Assembly: GCA_018857735.1 (NCBI GenBank)
Contig: JABMCL010000047.1
Span: 1,419,501 to 1,483,500, forward strand
Length of the DNA: 64,000 nt
Direction of reading: 5' to 3'
From: Alviniconcha marisindica
Taxonomy: Eukaryota > Mollusca > Gastropoda > Provannidae
The notes below the pieces were generated by a model that saw nothing but the letters and a program-made list of their open reading frames with translations, did no database searches and was not told where the DNA came from. Below are positions 48,901 through 58,539 of this stretch, in pieces. The translations under genes were made by a program, and so were the position numbers. Positions within the stretch are counted from its first letter, which is position 1. Each line of letters begins with the position of its first letter.

Positions 48901-49121
48901 ATATGCTGGTGGAGCTGCCATTCGCAAGCTTCTTCTTGGCCAAAATCCTCTCCCAGCATTCAGCCAACTTGGACATCCACCACCTGCAGTCCATGGACCC
49001 CATCATGTACAAGTGAGTGTCTCTGTGTGTGTGCGTGTGTGTGTGTGTGTGTCCCAGTACTCTACCAATATGAACAGCCACCACCTGCAGTCCATGGACC
49101 CCATCATGTACAAGTGAGTGT

Positions 49122-49172
<51 letters not shown>

Positions 49173-50950
49173 AGTACTCTACCAACATGAACAGCCACCA
49201 CCTGCAGTCCATGGACCCCATCATGTACAAGTGTGTGTGTGTGTGTGTGTCTCCCAGTACTCCACCACCTGGACAGCCATCACCTCCAGTCTATGGCCCC
49301 TGTGAGTGTCTCTGTGTCTGTGTGTCCCAGTACTCCACCACCTGGACATCCATCACCTCCAGTTTATGGCCCCTGTGAGTGTCTCTGTGTCTGTCTGTGT
49401 GTCCCAGTACTCCACCACCTGGACATCCATCACCTCCAGTTTATGGCCGCTGTGAGTGTCTCTGTGTCTGTGTGTCCCAGTACTCCACCAACCTGGACAT
49501 CCACCATCTCCTGTCCATGGACTTCATCATGTACAAGTGAATGTGTGTGTGTGTGCGTGTGTGTGTGTGTGTGGTGTGTGTGTGTGTGTGTGTGTTGTGC
49601 CCCAGTACTCCACCAACCTAGACATCCACCACCTCCAGTCCATGGCCCCATCATGTACAAGTGAGTGTCTCTGTGTGTGTATGTGTGTCCCAGTACTCCA
49701 CCAACCTAGACATCCACCATCTGCAGTCCATGGCCCCATTACATGCAAGTGTCTGTCTATCCAGTCTGTCTGCTTCTCCCAAAACTGCACCAACCTGGAC
49801 ATCCACGTCCTCCAGTTCATGGCCACATTATATGCAAGTGTCTATCCACCTGTCTATCCAGTCCGTCTGCTTGTCCCAAAACTGCACCAACCTGGACATC
49901 CACGTCCTCCAGTTCATTGAACCTCTTGGGTAAAAGGTGACTGTCTCTGTCCTAGAACTTGACCGACATCGTCCACCAACTTAGCTGAAGGGATTTCTTT
50001 GATGTAACAGAAACAAAACAGGAGTATGACATGTTGCATACAGATAATTATCACAAACTGTGTATCTGTGTGTGCTTGGTTGCTGAGTTTGCTCTTGGTA
50101 GTGTGTCTATTAAATATCCTCTTTGTAGGAACCTGCTGTACCTGAAGAACTATGAAGGGGACGTGGCTGATCTGGGAGTGGATTTCACAGTAGTCACGGA
50201 TGACTTTGGGGAGACAAAGGTCAGTGGTCATTACTGTTTCCATGGTGAATGTGAAGCTGAAGGTCAACAAAACTTGAGAATCGAGACACAAAGGAGATAA
50301 TTAGCGCTTGAAAGATGTCACACAAACATGGCATCAAAGACCTGAGTTGTCTATGGTAACTATCTCTGGCAAGTGAGTAAATACAAGGTACATAAACTCC
50401 ACCAGAGGTATATCCTCAAAACTTGATCATTGCTTCTTTGCATGCCTGCCTTTTTCTTTATTGACCTGCATGGAAGATCATGCGAGTCATATAATGTTAT
50501 GATCAGTGTTCATCAGGCCAGTCAGTAGTCTGTCTATAGCCAACATTGTATGGCTTGCTTTATCTCAAAGACTGTGTGAGCAAGATCTTTCAGACTTTGT
50601 ATGGTTGTGACAGCTATATATATGCGAGTCATATAATGTTATGATCAGTGTTCATCAGGCCAGTCAGTAGTCTGTCTATAGCCAACATTGTATGGCTTGC
50701 TTTATCTCAAAGACTGTGTGAGCAAGATCTTTCAGACTTTGTATGGTTGTGACAGCTATATATACTTTTTTAAATACCAGTTTTTGGTGACCTTTAGTCA
50801 GATTTTGAGGTTGTGAAGGTGTCCAAAATATATAACATTTAGTTGTTATATCTCAAAAGTTCTTATCCAGTCAGGTTCAGGCTATGTATTGCTGCTAAAT
50901 GCACACACACGCTTGCACACACACACGCACGCACCCACGCATGCACGCAT

Positions 50951-50997
<47 letters not shown>

Positions 50998-53900
50998 GTG
51001 ACTTTGGCACATAGTTAAGGGAAATAATGCATTTTTGTAGGTGCTGGCTTTTTCTCAGAGAGTGTGTAAGTAAAATCTTTCTGACCTGGAATGGCAGTTA
51101 TAACCCCACTGTCAGGCTTTACATTTTAATCTCAGTTTGGGTAACCTTGATGAAGATTAAAAAAATGTATTAATGTGTTTGTTGATTTCAGGTGGAGGAG
51201 CTGAAGCCTGGTGGTCGCCATATTGCTGTTACAAAAGAAAACCGCATTGAATATATTCACCTCATGGCTGATTACTTCCTTAACAAACAGGTAAACAGCT
51301 TGTAGTTTCTGTTTTTCTTTAGTTCACCACAAGCTGGAGTGACTGTCTTTGTTTTACTTAACCTCAGTCTGGAGTGGATGTGTTTGTTTTGCTTCACCTC
51401 AGGCTGGAGTGGATGTGTTTGTTTTGCTTCACCTCAAGCTGGAATGAAATGTGTTTGTTTCACTTTGATCAGATTCACTAAATCTGTGTTAGTCTATTTC
51501 TTTCAAATACATTACTTCAACCTAACTAAGGAGTTATCTCCCTTAGACCAACCACCTAGCTGCATTATTGTGTTGCCAAACCCAAAATTAATCGTCCTTT
51601 TAAGACCACACAGAGTGGTCTCCCCTTGACATCAGTGGGGCGTCCCCTGTATAAGACCCAGTGAATGGTTGTGTCATTAGTTTGTTTTCCTTTGGACAGA
51701 TCCATGAATGTTGCATTATTTGCATGTGTGGTGAAGCTGGAATGGTAATGTCATGAGTTTGCTCTGTTTATATAAGATCCCTCAGCACTGTACTAGTTTC
51801 CAGGGAGAAGTGACATAATTCATGATCAAGCTGGAATGGCTGTGTCACGAGTTTCCTCTGTTTACATCAGATCTATCAGCACTGCACCAGTTTCCAGAGA
51901 GCAGTGACATGATCAGGCTGGAATGGCTGTGTCCTGAGTTTGTTTCTTTGATTAGATCCATGAAAGCTACGTTAGATTCTTGCTGGGTTTATATCAGATC
52001 TGTCAACATGGCGCTAGTTTCCATGGGGGAGTGACATGATCCGGCTGGAATAGCTGTGTTGTGAGTTTGCCGTGTTTTGATCAGATCTGTTAGCAGTGCT
52101 AGTTTCTGTGAAGGAGTTGCACAACTGTGGGGGCAAGGCTATCTCACGAGTTTCTGTGGATTTGATCCCCTTAGCTAGTTTCCATGAAGGGGTGTCATAA
52201 TTATGTGATCACACAGGAATGGCTGTGTCATTAGTTTATCTTGTTTTGATCAGATCCGTAAACACTGCGCTAGTTTCCACGAAGGGTTGCCACATGTGAT
52301 CACACAGGAATAGCTGTGTCATGAGTTTGTCTTGTTTTGATCAGATCCATCAGCACTGCACTAGTTTCCGTGAAGGGGTGCCACATGTGATCACACAGGA
52401 ATGGCTGTATCATGAGTTTGTCTTGTTTTGATCAGATCTGTCAGCACTGCGCTAGTTTCCACGAAGGGGTGCCACATGTGATCACACAGGAATGGCTGTG
52501 TCATGAGTTTGTCTTGTTTTGATCAGATCTGTCAGCACTGCGCTAGTTTCCACGAAGGGGTGCCACATGTGATCACACAGGAATGGCTGTGTCATGAGTT
52601 TGTCTTGTTTTGATCAGATCCGTCAGCACTGCGCTAGTTTCCGTGAAGGGGTGGCGCATGTCATCAAGCTGGAATGGCTGCAGATGTTCAGCAGTCAGGA
52701 GCTGCAGGTGCTTATATCTGGTGCAGCAATACCCATTGACATCGCAGACCTTCGGCGTCACACAAACTATTCAGGTATGGTTATAATAATTCCATTCTGG
52801 TCTATCATGATGTCCCTAGCAATCTTCCAGGTTTTGCTTCTTTGTTTTATGAACTGTAGAAACACATCCCTGCACTTGGTCTGATCAGGAAGGCTGTGTG
52901 CATTTTGAGCCCTTTTGTGGTGTTTGAACCAAATGCTGTGGATTAAAATTTTTTTATATTATATATATATATATGTTCTGCTACCAAACAAAGCGACAGT
53001 GACCTATAATTCCATTCACCACCAATTGTGTCTGGGAGTTTTGTGACTTCTTATCTCACAGCGGCTTGAAGGAGCGTTTCTTGGTAAGATGCTGTAATTG
53101 TTAAAGGTGTAATGAAATCTTTTTTGTTCATATACCATCGGAGGTGTAGTCAAATGGTTTTGGTGTAATCTGTCACAAAAACTATGTTACAATTTTTAGC
53201 AGGTACACAAAAGAAAAAAAGAAAAAAAGTAGGCAATTGAAAGGATTGAACCAGTTAAAAAAGAGGGATGTGTTTGATGTTTTCACCCCTTTGACCTTGC
53301 AGGTGGCTACAATGAGACTCACTCGGTGATCGTGATGTTCTGGGAAGTGGTGACACAGTTCACCGACAAGCAAAAACGACAGCTACTGAAATTTGTCACC
53401 AGTTGCTCACGTCCACCACTCCTTGGTTTCAAGGTATGTATATGGTGGACATGACTACTAGGATAGTTTATGTGTGTTGTGTGTGTGCATATGTGTACAT
53501 GCATGTGCTGATATGTTTGTGTGTGTGTGTGTGTGTGCATATGTGTAATGAATGTACACATCTGTAGGCGTTTCCACCTTATGCTCTTACAAGAAAGGGC
53601 ACCATAAATAATCTCTTATTATTTTGTTCTTTGATGATTATCCCGGGGCAGTGTTATGCTTATCCTTGTTTGTGGGTGTATTGATCTGTGGTGTGTATGT
53701 ATGCATGCTTGTCAATGTATGTGTGTGTGGAGGTGGGGGAGGGGTTGCATGTACACATCATATGGCACAGTTCGTGTAAGTCATTTCTTTTTAGGGATGG
53801 GGAAAGGGGAGTTTGTGGTGCTTCATTGTTGGTTTTGCCCCTTCACTAAGGCTGCACATCTCACCCAGGGCTGGGTGATATATTGCCTCTGCAACCATTT

Positions 53901-54353
53901 TCCAGCATACATGCACATCCATGTAGTGTTTCTTGCCGTTCAGGCAGCTGCATGCTGACTTCAGGGTCTGATCTATGCCACATCACACAGGTTGTTGTAA
54001 CAGGGGGTAGTCTCAACCACATTTCCATATTCATGCAGTTATGGCTTGTAACTTCACCTATGGCTTGTGAATCTGGGGTTAACTGCTTCAGTACACTGAC
54101 TCCTGCACATGCCCATGTACACCTGCTGACACCTTTATCGTGATTTAATTGAAAGTGACTGAATCATGTTTGCCCTCCACAGGACCTGTACCCAGCGTTC
54201 TGCATTCACCACGCAGGCAAGGAGCCGGACCGCCTGCCGACTGCCAGCACCTGCATGAACCTGCTGAAGCTGCCGGAGTTCGCTGATGAGAGGACTCTCC
54301 GAACCAAACTGCTGTACGCTATCGAGGCCGGCTCTGGCTTTGAGCTCAGCTAA
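33711..54353 (+). CDS. UBE3C: HECT-type E3 ubiquitin ligase UBE3C
   Basis: Proteasome-associated E3 that extends ubiquitin chains (family knowledge). 24 coding exons: 33711-33776, 34891-34944, 36574-36648, 37023-37163, 38221-38333, 38823-38983, 39468-39621, 40212-40549, 40980-41122, 41573-41742, 42455-42541, 43286-43440, 44335-44555, 44785-44889, 45258-45351, 45961-46055, 46916-47057, 48282-48526, 48888-49012, 50129-50219, 51192-51290, 52618-52774, 53303-53433 and 54183-54353. Total 3333 nt, 1110 aa (human 1083). All introns are GT-AG and all phases close. The N-terminus [12 protein letters not shown] is the family signature. An IQ-like motif lies at about 49-65; a Ser/Ala-rich loop in exon 8 and an acidic DDDSDDEDD run in exon 9 replace less conserved linkers. 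The HECT domain runs from about residue 730 to the end, with [21 protein letters not shown] and the catalytic Cys1078 in [14 protein letters not shown], 32 residues from the end as in human. The protein ends SGFELS. Confidence 0.97.
35231..35350. repeat. (TC)n then (AC)n compound microsatellite, UBE3C intron 2
   Basis: About 36 TC dinucleotides (35231-35302), a short spacer, then about 18 AC dinucleotides (35314-35350). The rest of the 1.6-kb intron (34945-36573) shows nothing recognisable. Confidence 0.95.
37097..37513 (+). repeat. UBE3C exon 4 3' half and donor in three tandem copies
   Basis: The 67-bp block encoding [14 protein letters not shown]...GQRL and its gtcagtg donor occurs at 37097-37163 (genuine exon end), 37277-37343 and 37447-37513 (periods 180 and 170). 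The first period is a multiple of three and the interval contains no stop, so the duplicated donor at 37344 would extend exon 4 by exactly 60 in-frame codons. Each copy also contains tgtttctgttcttcag, an internal acceptor-like word. Confidence 0.93.
39906..39980. repeat. (TC)n microsatellite, UBE3C intron 7
   Basis: Interrupted TC dinucleotide run, about 75 bp. Intron 7 (39622-40211) also has a short (TA)n run at about 39648-39662. Confidence 0.9.
42590..42780. repeat. ~60-bp x3 tandem repeat, UBE3C intron 11
   Basis: The words ttgtccctcaagaggttctg, ttgtccctgaagaggtgctg and ttatccctgaagaggtactg mark three successive units. It starts about 50 bp downstream of the exon 11 donor. Confidence 0.85.
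45680..45860. repeat. ~98-bp x2 duplication, UBE3C intron 15
   Basis: Two adjacent copies share atggctgaccataattctgt, a ttcaggaat word and ggttacataaagt. Confidence 0.88.
46045..46815. repeat. UBE3C exon 16 donor minisatellite, nine intronic units
   Basis: The word gagtcaaggtgag, which straddles the genuine exon 16 donor at 46055/46056, is repeated with tcaagg at 46051, 46138, 46225, 46312, 46399, 46480, 46561, 46639 (tcgagg), 46726 and 46807. Successive periods are 87, 87, 87, 87, 81, 81, 78, 87 and 81, all multiples of three. Most units also contain tttcccacctacag, an acceptor-like word about 32-34 bases before the next donor, so each looks like a micro-exon. Confidence 0.95.
47395..47790. 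repeat. ~207-bp x2 duplication, UBE3C intron 17
   Basis: ggctagtcatagtattggtt and ttgagaatttaaggattg recur in order, with copies starting at about 47410 and 47620. The rest of intron 17 (47058-48281) has a poly(dG) run of about 14 at 48180-48193, close upstream of exon 18. Confidence 0.88.
48960..49935. repeat. UBE3C exon 19 donor array (about ten extra copies)
   Basis: The end of exon 19 (…ccacctgcagtccatggac, catcatgtacaa|gtgagtg) is followed by repeated copies of the block from its internal tcccag to the donor. The copies are separated by (GT)n tracts of varying length. Copies of the catgg/tatgg core lie near 49092, 49210, 49293, 49362, 49442, 49515, 49640, 49728, 49818 and 49911. The first copies are almost identical to the exon and keep the donor; later ones diverge. 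Many are preceded by gtgtcccag, an acceptor-like word, so each resembles an exon of about 56 nt. Confidence 0.95.
50283..50420 (-). repeat. Dispersed repeat family A, copy 3, UBE3C intron 20
   Basis: Shares taattagcgcttgaaag, caaagacctgagttg, tacataaactccaccagagg and the order of these words with the copies at 13690-13830 and (reverse strand) 16015-16290. Confidence 0.82.
50481..50763. repeat. Perfect-looking 151-bp tandem duplication, UBE3C intron 20
   Basis: tgcgagtcatataatgttat begins at 50481 and again at 50632. The two copies read the same base for base over roughly 130-140 bp, so this is the most recent duplication in the window. Followed by a (CA)n run at about 50953-50995. Confidence 0.95.
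51335..51460. repeat. ~41-bp x3 repeat, UBE3C intron 21
   Basis: ctggagtggatgtgtttgtt and gcttcacctca recur three times, with a fourth degenerate unit; just downstream of exon 21. Confidence 0.85.
51690..52617. repeat. UBE3C exon 22 acceptor array, 91-bp units
   Basis: Near-identical copies of the acceptor plus the first ~60 bases of exon 22 start at 52254, 52345, 52436 and 52527, exactly 91 bp apart, and run straight into the genuine exon at 52618. Older degenerate units extend upstream to about 51690. Each unit keeps ttgttttgatcag|atc and codes an [15 protein letters not shown] stretch followed by QEWL, mirroring the exon's [11 protein letters not shown]...LEWL. The frame meets TGA at the next unit's own acceptor (ttttgatcag). 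Confidence 0.96.
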
Positions 54354-56290
54354 GCTGCGCATGTCTTCCTGTTTCCACCTGTATTTGACTCTTCTCAAAA
54401 CTGGGATGTAGTGTGTGGGCTTTTCTGAGGTGAAAGAAGACCACCTTGACCCTAACCCTAGCATCTTATTTGAATGAGCTGCAGCATACCCCTGACCCCA
54501 ACCACACATTTTTATTTTCAGAGGACAGAATAGAAATGCAGTTGTGGGAAAATATAGAACACTGAGGTGCTACAATACGCTCCAGACATGCCTTACCATG
54601 GATGTGGGGAGATAAAGCAGATTACAATAAGGGACAGCAAGGGACAGCAGATAACCTTGCTGGCACCAAACCTTCCACCGTGCAGTTCATCTGCTCATCC
54701 TTTTTAACTTTTGTTGTGAATGATTTTGAGGGTGCCATCCATCCGTATCGAATCCTGACCATTTTGAGGCTGATCCGTTAGCCAGGTTTTTTGTTCACTC
54801 GGCAGTTTTCATGAGTGACTGACAGCAACTGTGATATATGCCTGGTGGGGCTGATCAAACTGAGGACCTGTAGCTTGTGTCAGTCCAGAGCTGGAACGGG
54901 AAGCTCAGACTGGCATGTGACAGTCTTTGACATCCACCTCCAAAGACTCCCATGGATGTACTGCACTGGACATGCCAGTCAAGGGAAATGACTGAGCAGA
55001 TGGACTGGTGCTGTGAAGCAGCCATCACATGTGGTTTGAATCTCGGAAGATCTGAAGTGTTTTGGGAGTTTTTTTTGTTAGGAGCTTGAGACGCTACAAG
55101 CGGGCACAAAGCCAAGGGCAGCACACCATCGATCACCAGGAGGGGAGGGGGGGGGGGGGGTAGAAAGAGGAACTGCTCAGCAATCTTCTTCATGAGGTTA
55201 AAAAAGGGGCAATCAACAATCAGACCAAATCAGAACTGTTTTAGAAGCAACACGGGGAAACTTCTGAGAGATGAGGTGGAGCACATATGGGCTTTCCTGA
55301 GTGCATAAATACCGTATTGAACTGAACTAGGCAATTCTAGGGTGGTTGTTGCTGGCTTTGATTTTGCTGAACCTGGCAACACACGTGGCAGTTCCCCTGG
55401 GAAGGGGTTTACATTTGGTTTCAGAATGCATATTTAGCCAACAGTTAATTTCCAGTGTAGCAGCCAGGCATGTTTAAATTCCGTCAGGCGTGTAGGGCCT
55501 TACGGCTCTGATTAGGTCTCACCAAGAGCTTGGGGCACATCTCTTGGCCCAGTTGGCAATGGGAAGACTTGGGGTTGAGTTGGATGGTTTTTTTTTTTTT
55601 TACAGCTGTTTCTCTCATTGTTCAGCGGCACGCAAGAAGAGAGAGTTGGCACAGACAGTGTGTGCTGTTCATGTGTAATGGCTTGTGTGTGCTAAATGAC
55701 TGAAATCCTTCAACATGGTGGGAAGTGTTATGCTGGATTTTTCATGCTTTCTGTCTTTGTACATGGGTTTTGCAGTTTGCATCATCCATAGCGTAGCAAG
55801 CGTGATTTTTCTTCTTTTTTCCATTAATATAATCCTTGGAAAGATTCAGGATTTGGGTGTGTGCTTTTTCAAAAGGAGGGGCAGGGGTAAAGGGGGAGGA
55901 GTCTATCGTATAACAAATGTGAAATGTGAAAATTTAATATTTTAAGTATGTGATACCAAAGTAATGTGCGTGTGTGTGTGTGTGTGTGTGCGTGCATGTA
56001 TTATGCCTATGTGTATGCGACAAAGAGAAAACACGAGTCTTGCTTCTTGCTGGACAAGGAAATTATTTATGCATGAAGTGAATGGTATCTGTTTTTATTT
56101 TTTGTTTATTGTTTGGTGTGTGTGTGTGGAATTATTTTGGGGATGTGGGGCCTCAACCTGAAATGCTAAATGTCACTGTGAAATGGATAAGATTCAGCAA
56201 AGGTATCCTGACGGTACAACACAGTATGCTTTTTGTTGTTGCATGTTTATTGTGTAAAGTGCTGAATAAATTAAATTTGAATTTATCTTG
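54354..56290 (+). other. UBE3C 3'UTR
   Basis: The first well-placed poly(A) hexamer is AATAAA at 56265-56270, giving a 3'UTR of about 1.9 kb. Within it are a poly(dG) run near 55149-55160, a T11 run near 55590 and a (GT)n run near 55965-55990. No other gene seen. Confidence 0.6.
56265..56270 (+). terminator. Candidate UBE3C poly(A) signal
   Basis: AATAAA in gctgaataaattaaatttg, about 1.9 kb downstream of the UBE3C stop codon. Confidence 0.55.
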
Positions 56291-57430
56291 ATATGGTGTT
56301 GATTATTTTATGTTTAACCATGCTTGTAAACTTTGTACTGTCCCCTTTCTTTCCTTGCAAATTCAAATCTGGTTTGTCGTTTCTAACGCAAAGACTTGTT
56401 GGTTAGTGGCACTGCAAATATTTTTATCCACCAAAAGCAAGTCCACAACAAACAGCCAACAGATGAACATAATGCAACTGAACACTTCTGTTTTATGTGT
56501 CCAAGTCTCTCACTTAATGCCACAGCAAACTATGTCAAAAATATCAAACACCAACAAAGGATTTAACCCATAGCATTGAAGCAGAACAGTAAAACCGGCC
56601 GTTAAAGCACGTAAGTATTGCGGCATCATAATCTGTAGACCATTTGAGGATAAAGACCCTGAGTGGAGAATTGTGAACGGATCGGAGACACCTCTGAACA
56701 GCACACACCCCACGCACTCACCCCGCCCCCTCTGTGAAAGAAGAAAAGTGGGCATGACCCCCTGGCCCCTCTGCGAGTGTTGGTGTCGGAAGAATGATGC
56801 ACACACACATGGAACAGCAACCAATATAATATAGAACTTCAGACAATAGGCAGCAGACTTTATTTACAATTTAAAAATATATTTTAAAAAAGCAATCAAA
56901 AGGAAGCACGAGCAATGCATTGCAGCAATGCAAAAAAAGCAATAAAACATTGTGCACGCACTCTGAAATTGGTATCACATAAAGGATATGAAATGATTTA
57001 AGTACATTTTGGAAACAACATTTCAGGGTAGTTCAGAATGGTCAACATTTCATCAATGCCAATACTGTAAAGATTAGTATTTTGTTGCACTGTCTGTCGC
57101 TATTGTCAATGAAATGTATAATAATCAACCCTGTGTACCATTTGGGAGTAACAAAGTTAACATTTTTCATTTGTTTGATAGTATATATTATAATCTTTAA
57201 ACTTTTTAAAGGAAGACTGCACTGATATATTATAATACTTAAACTTTTTAAAGAAAGACTGCACTGAAATTGCAAGTAGGCCTGAAAAAATATAGATATA
57301 AAAAATATATATTCCCTCCTATCAAATGCTCAGTGTAATTTGGCAGATCTCTCAAACATAGAACTGCATACTGGTGTGGTATTTCCTGTGTTCACAGCCA
57401 TTTTCCCATAAAAATATGTAAATAAAAATA
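56291..57430. other. Intergenic, no gene seen
   Basis: AT-rich. A 45-bp x2 repeat (aaactttttaaag-aagactgcact) lies at about 57195-57265. The block cagatctctcaa...cacagccat (57340-57400) is related to 58480-58535. Confidence 0.5.
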
Positions 57431-57439
57431 TTTGCATGA

Positions 57440-57620
57440 TTTGTTCTGTTTGTTCTATCAATGTTTACACAAAAGAAGTACTTTTTTTGATCAAATTATA
57501 GCTCCTTGCTTGTTCTATCAATATTTATACAAAGGAAGTACTTTTTTTGATCAGATTAGAGCTTGTTTGTTCTATCAATATGTATACAAAGAAAGTACTT
57601 TTGGGGATCAAATTAGAACT
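57440..57620. repeat. ~57-60-bp x3 tandem repeat, intergenic
   Basis: ttgttctatcaat, tacaaag-aagtacttttt and gatca-att form three units. Because the period is near a multiple of three, a 194-codon plus-strand frame (57432-58016) stays open; it looks like repeat-driven chance, with no codon or domain signature. Confidence 0.88.
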
Positions 57621-57979
57621 TGGGGCACAGCCATGCTGGTTTGCTCTTTACCAGTGAAGAGCAGAAAAAGGCAGGCTTGTGATGTATTTGATATTTTTTC
57701 CCACACTCAACATGCCAGCCTTGTTCAGGACATCACGGATTCAGACTGCTGCCCACAAAATGGTAGCACTCATGGTCATAATTACTGTCACAACTTCCAA
57801 ACATCTATTTTCAACAAAGAGGATGAGAAATCAAGACAAAACTGCTGTGTGTATATTTTGTATTCAGTTCTTATCAATAAAACAGGACTTCTTCAGTTTG
57901 GTTCCCTTGTATTTTTAATACTCCAGGGAAAAGTAACAATGTTCTTACCGATATTGAAACAGATCACGTCAGGGAAATG

Positions 57980-58215
57980 TGGAGAATCTCTTCTTGTGGT
58001 AAATTACACAACATGAAATGCTTTTATGAATCTCTTCTTGTGGTGAATTGCACAACATGAAATGCTTTTTATGAATCTCTTCTTGTGGTGAATTGCACAA
58101 CATGAAATGTTTTTATGAATCTCTTCTTGTGGTGAATTGCACAACACGAAATGTTTTTTTATGAATCTCTTCTTGTGGTGAATTGCACAACACGAAATGT
58201 TTTTTATGAATCTCT
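57980..58215. repeat. ~46-bp x5 tandem repeat, intergenic
   Basis: gaatctcttcttgtggtgaa followed by ttgcacaacatgaaatg recurs five times with little divergence. Confidence 0.95.
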
Positions 58216-58426
58216 TCTCTGTGAGCTGGTAGTGATACAAAAGAAGTCAAGATATCTGTGTAGTAGTAGATACGTACCTAACCTCTGTATTATTGCTGCT
58301 GTTGTCTGTATGAACACATGTGACAAAAAAGAAGCTGCATTTTTAGGAGTCTGTTTATAATGGAGTATTACGTTTTTTCTAGTTTTTGGGGGGCTATTTT
58401 GTATTTCTTGCTGAGTATTTCTTCAT

Positions 58427-58452
58427 CCCCCCCCCCCCCCCCCCCCCCCCCC
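58427..58452. repeat. Poly(dC) tract, 26 C
   Basis: Longest homopolymer in the window. A 23-base poly(dG) tract follows on the same strand at 58768-58790, so the two could pair as a hairpin stem with a loop of about 315 bases. Confidence 0.92.
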
Positions 58453-58539
58453 ACCCATCAAATTGCTCATTGTAATTTGTCAGATCTCTCAAGTACTGCA
58501 TGTCAGTAAGTTGCTTACTGTTTTCACAGCCATGTTGCA

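Noticed and set aside
57432..58016. 194-codon open frame on the plus strand
   Set aside because: It is held open by a 57-60-bp repeat whose period is near a multiple of three; no domain, splice or start context supports coding.
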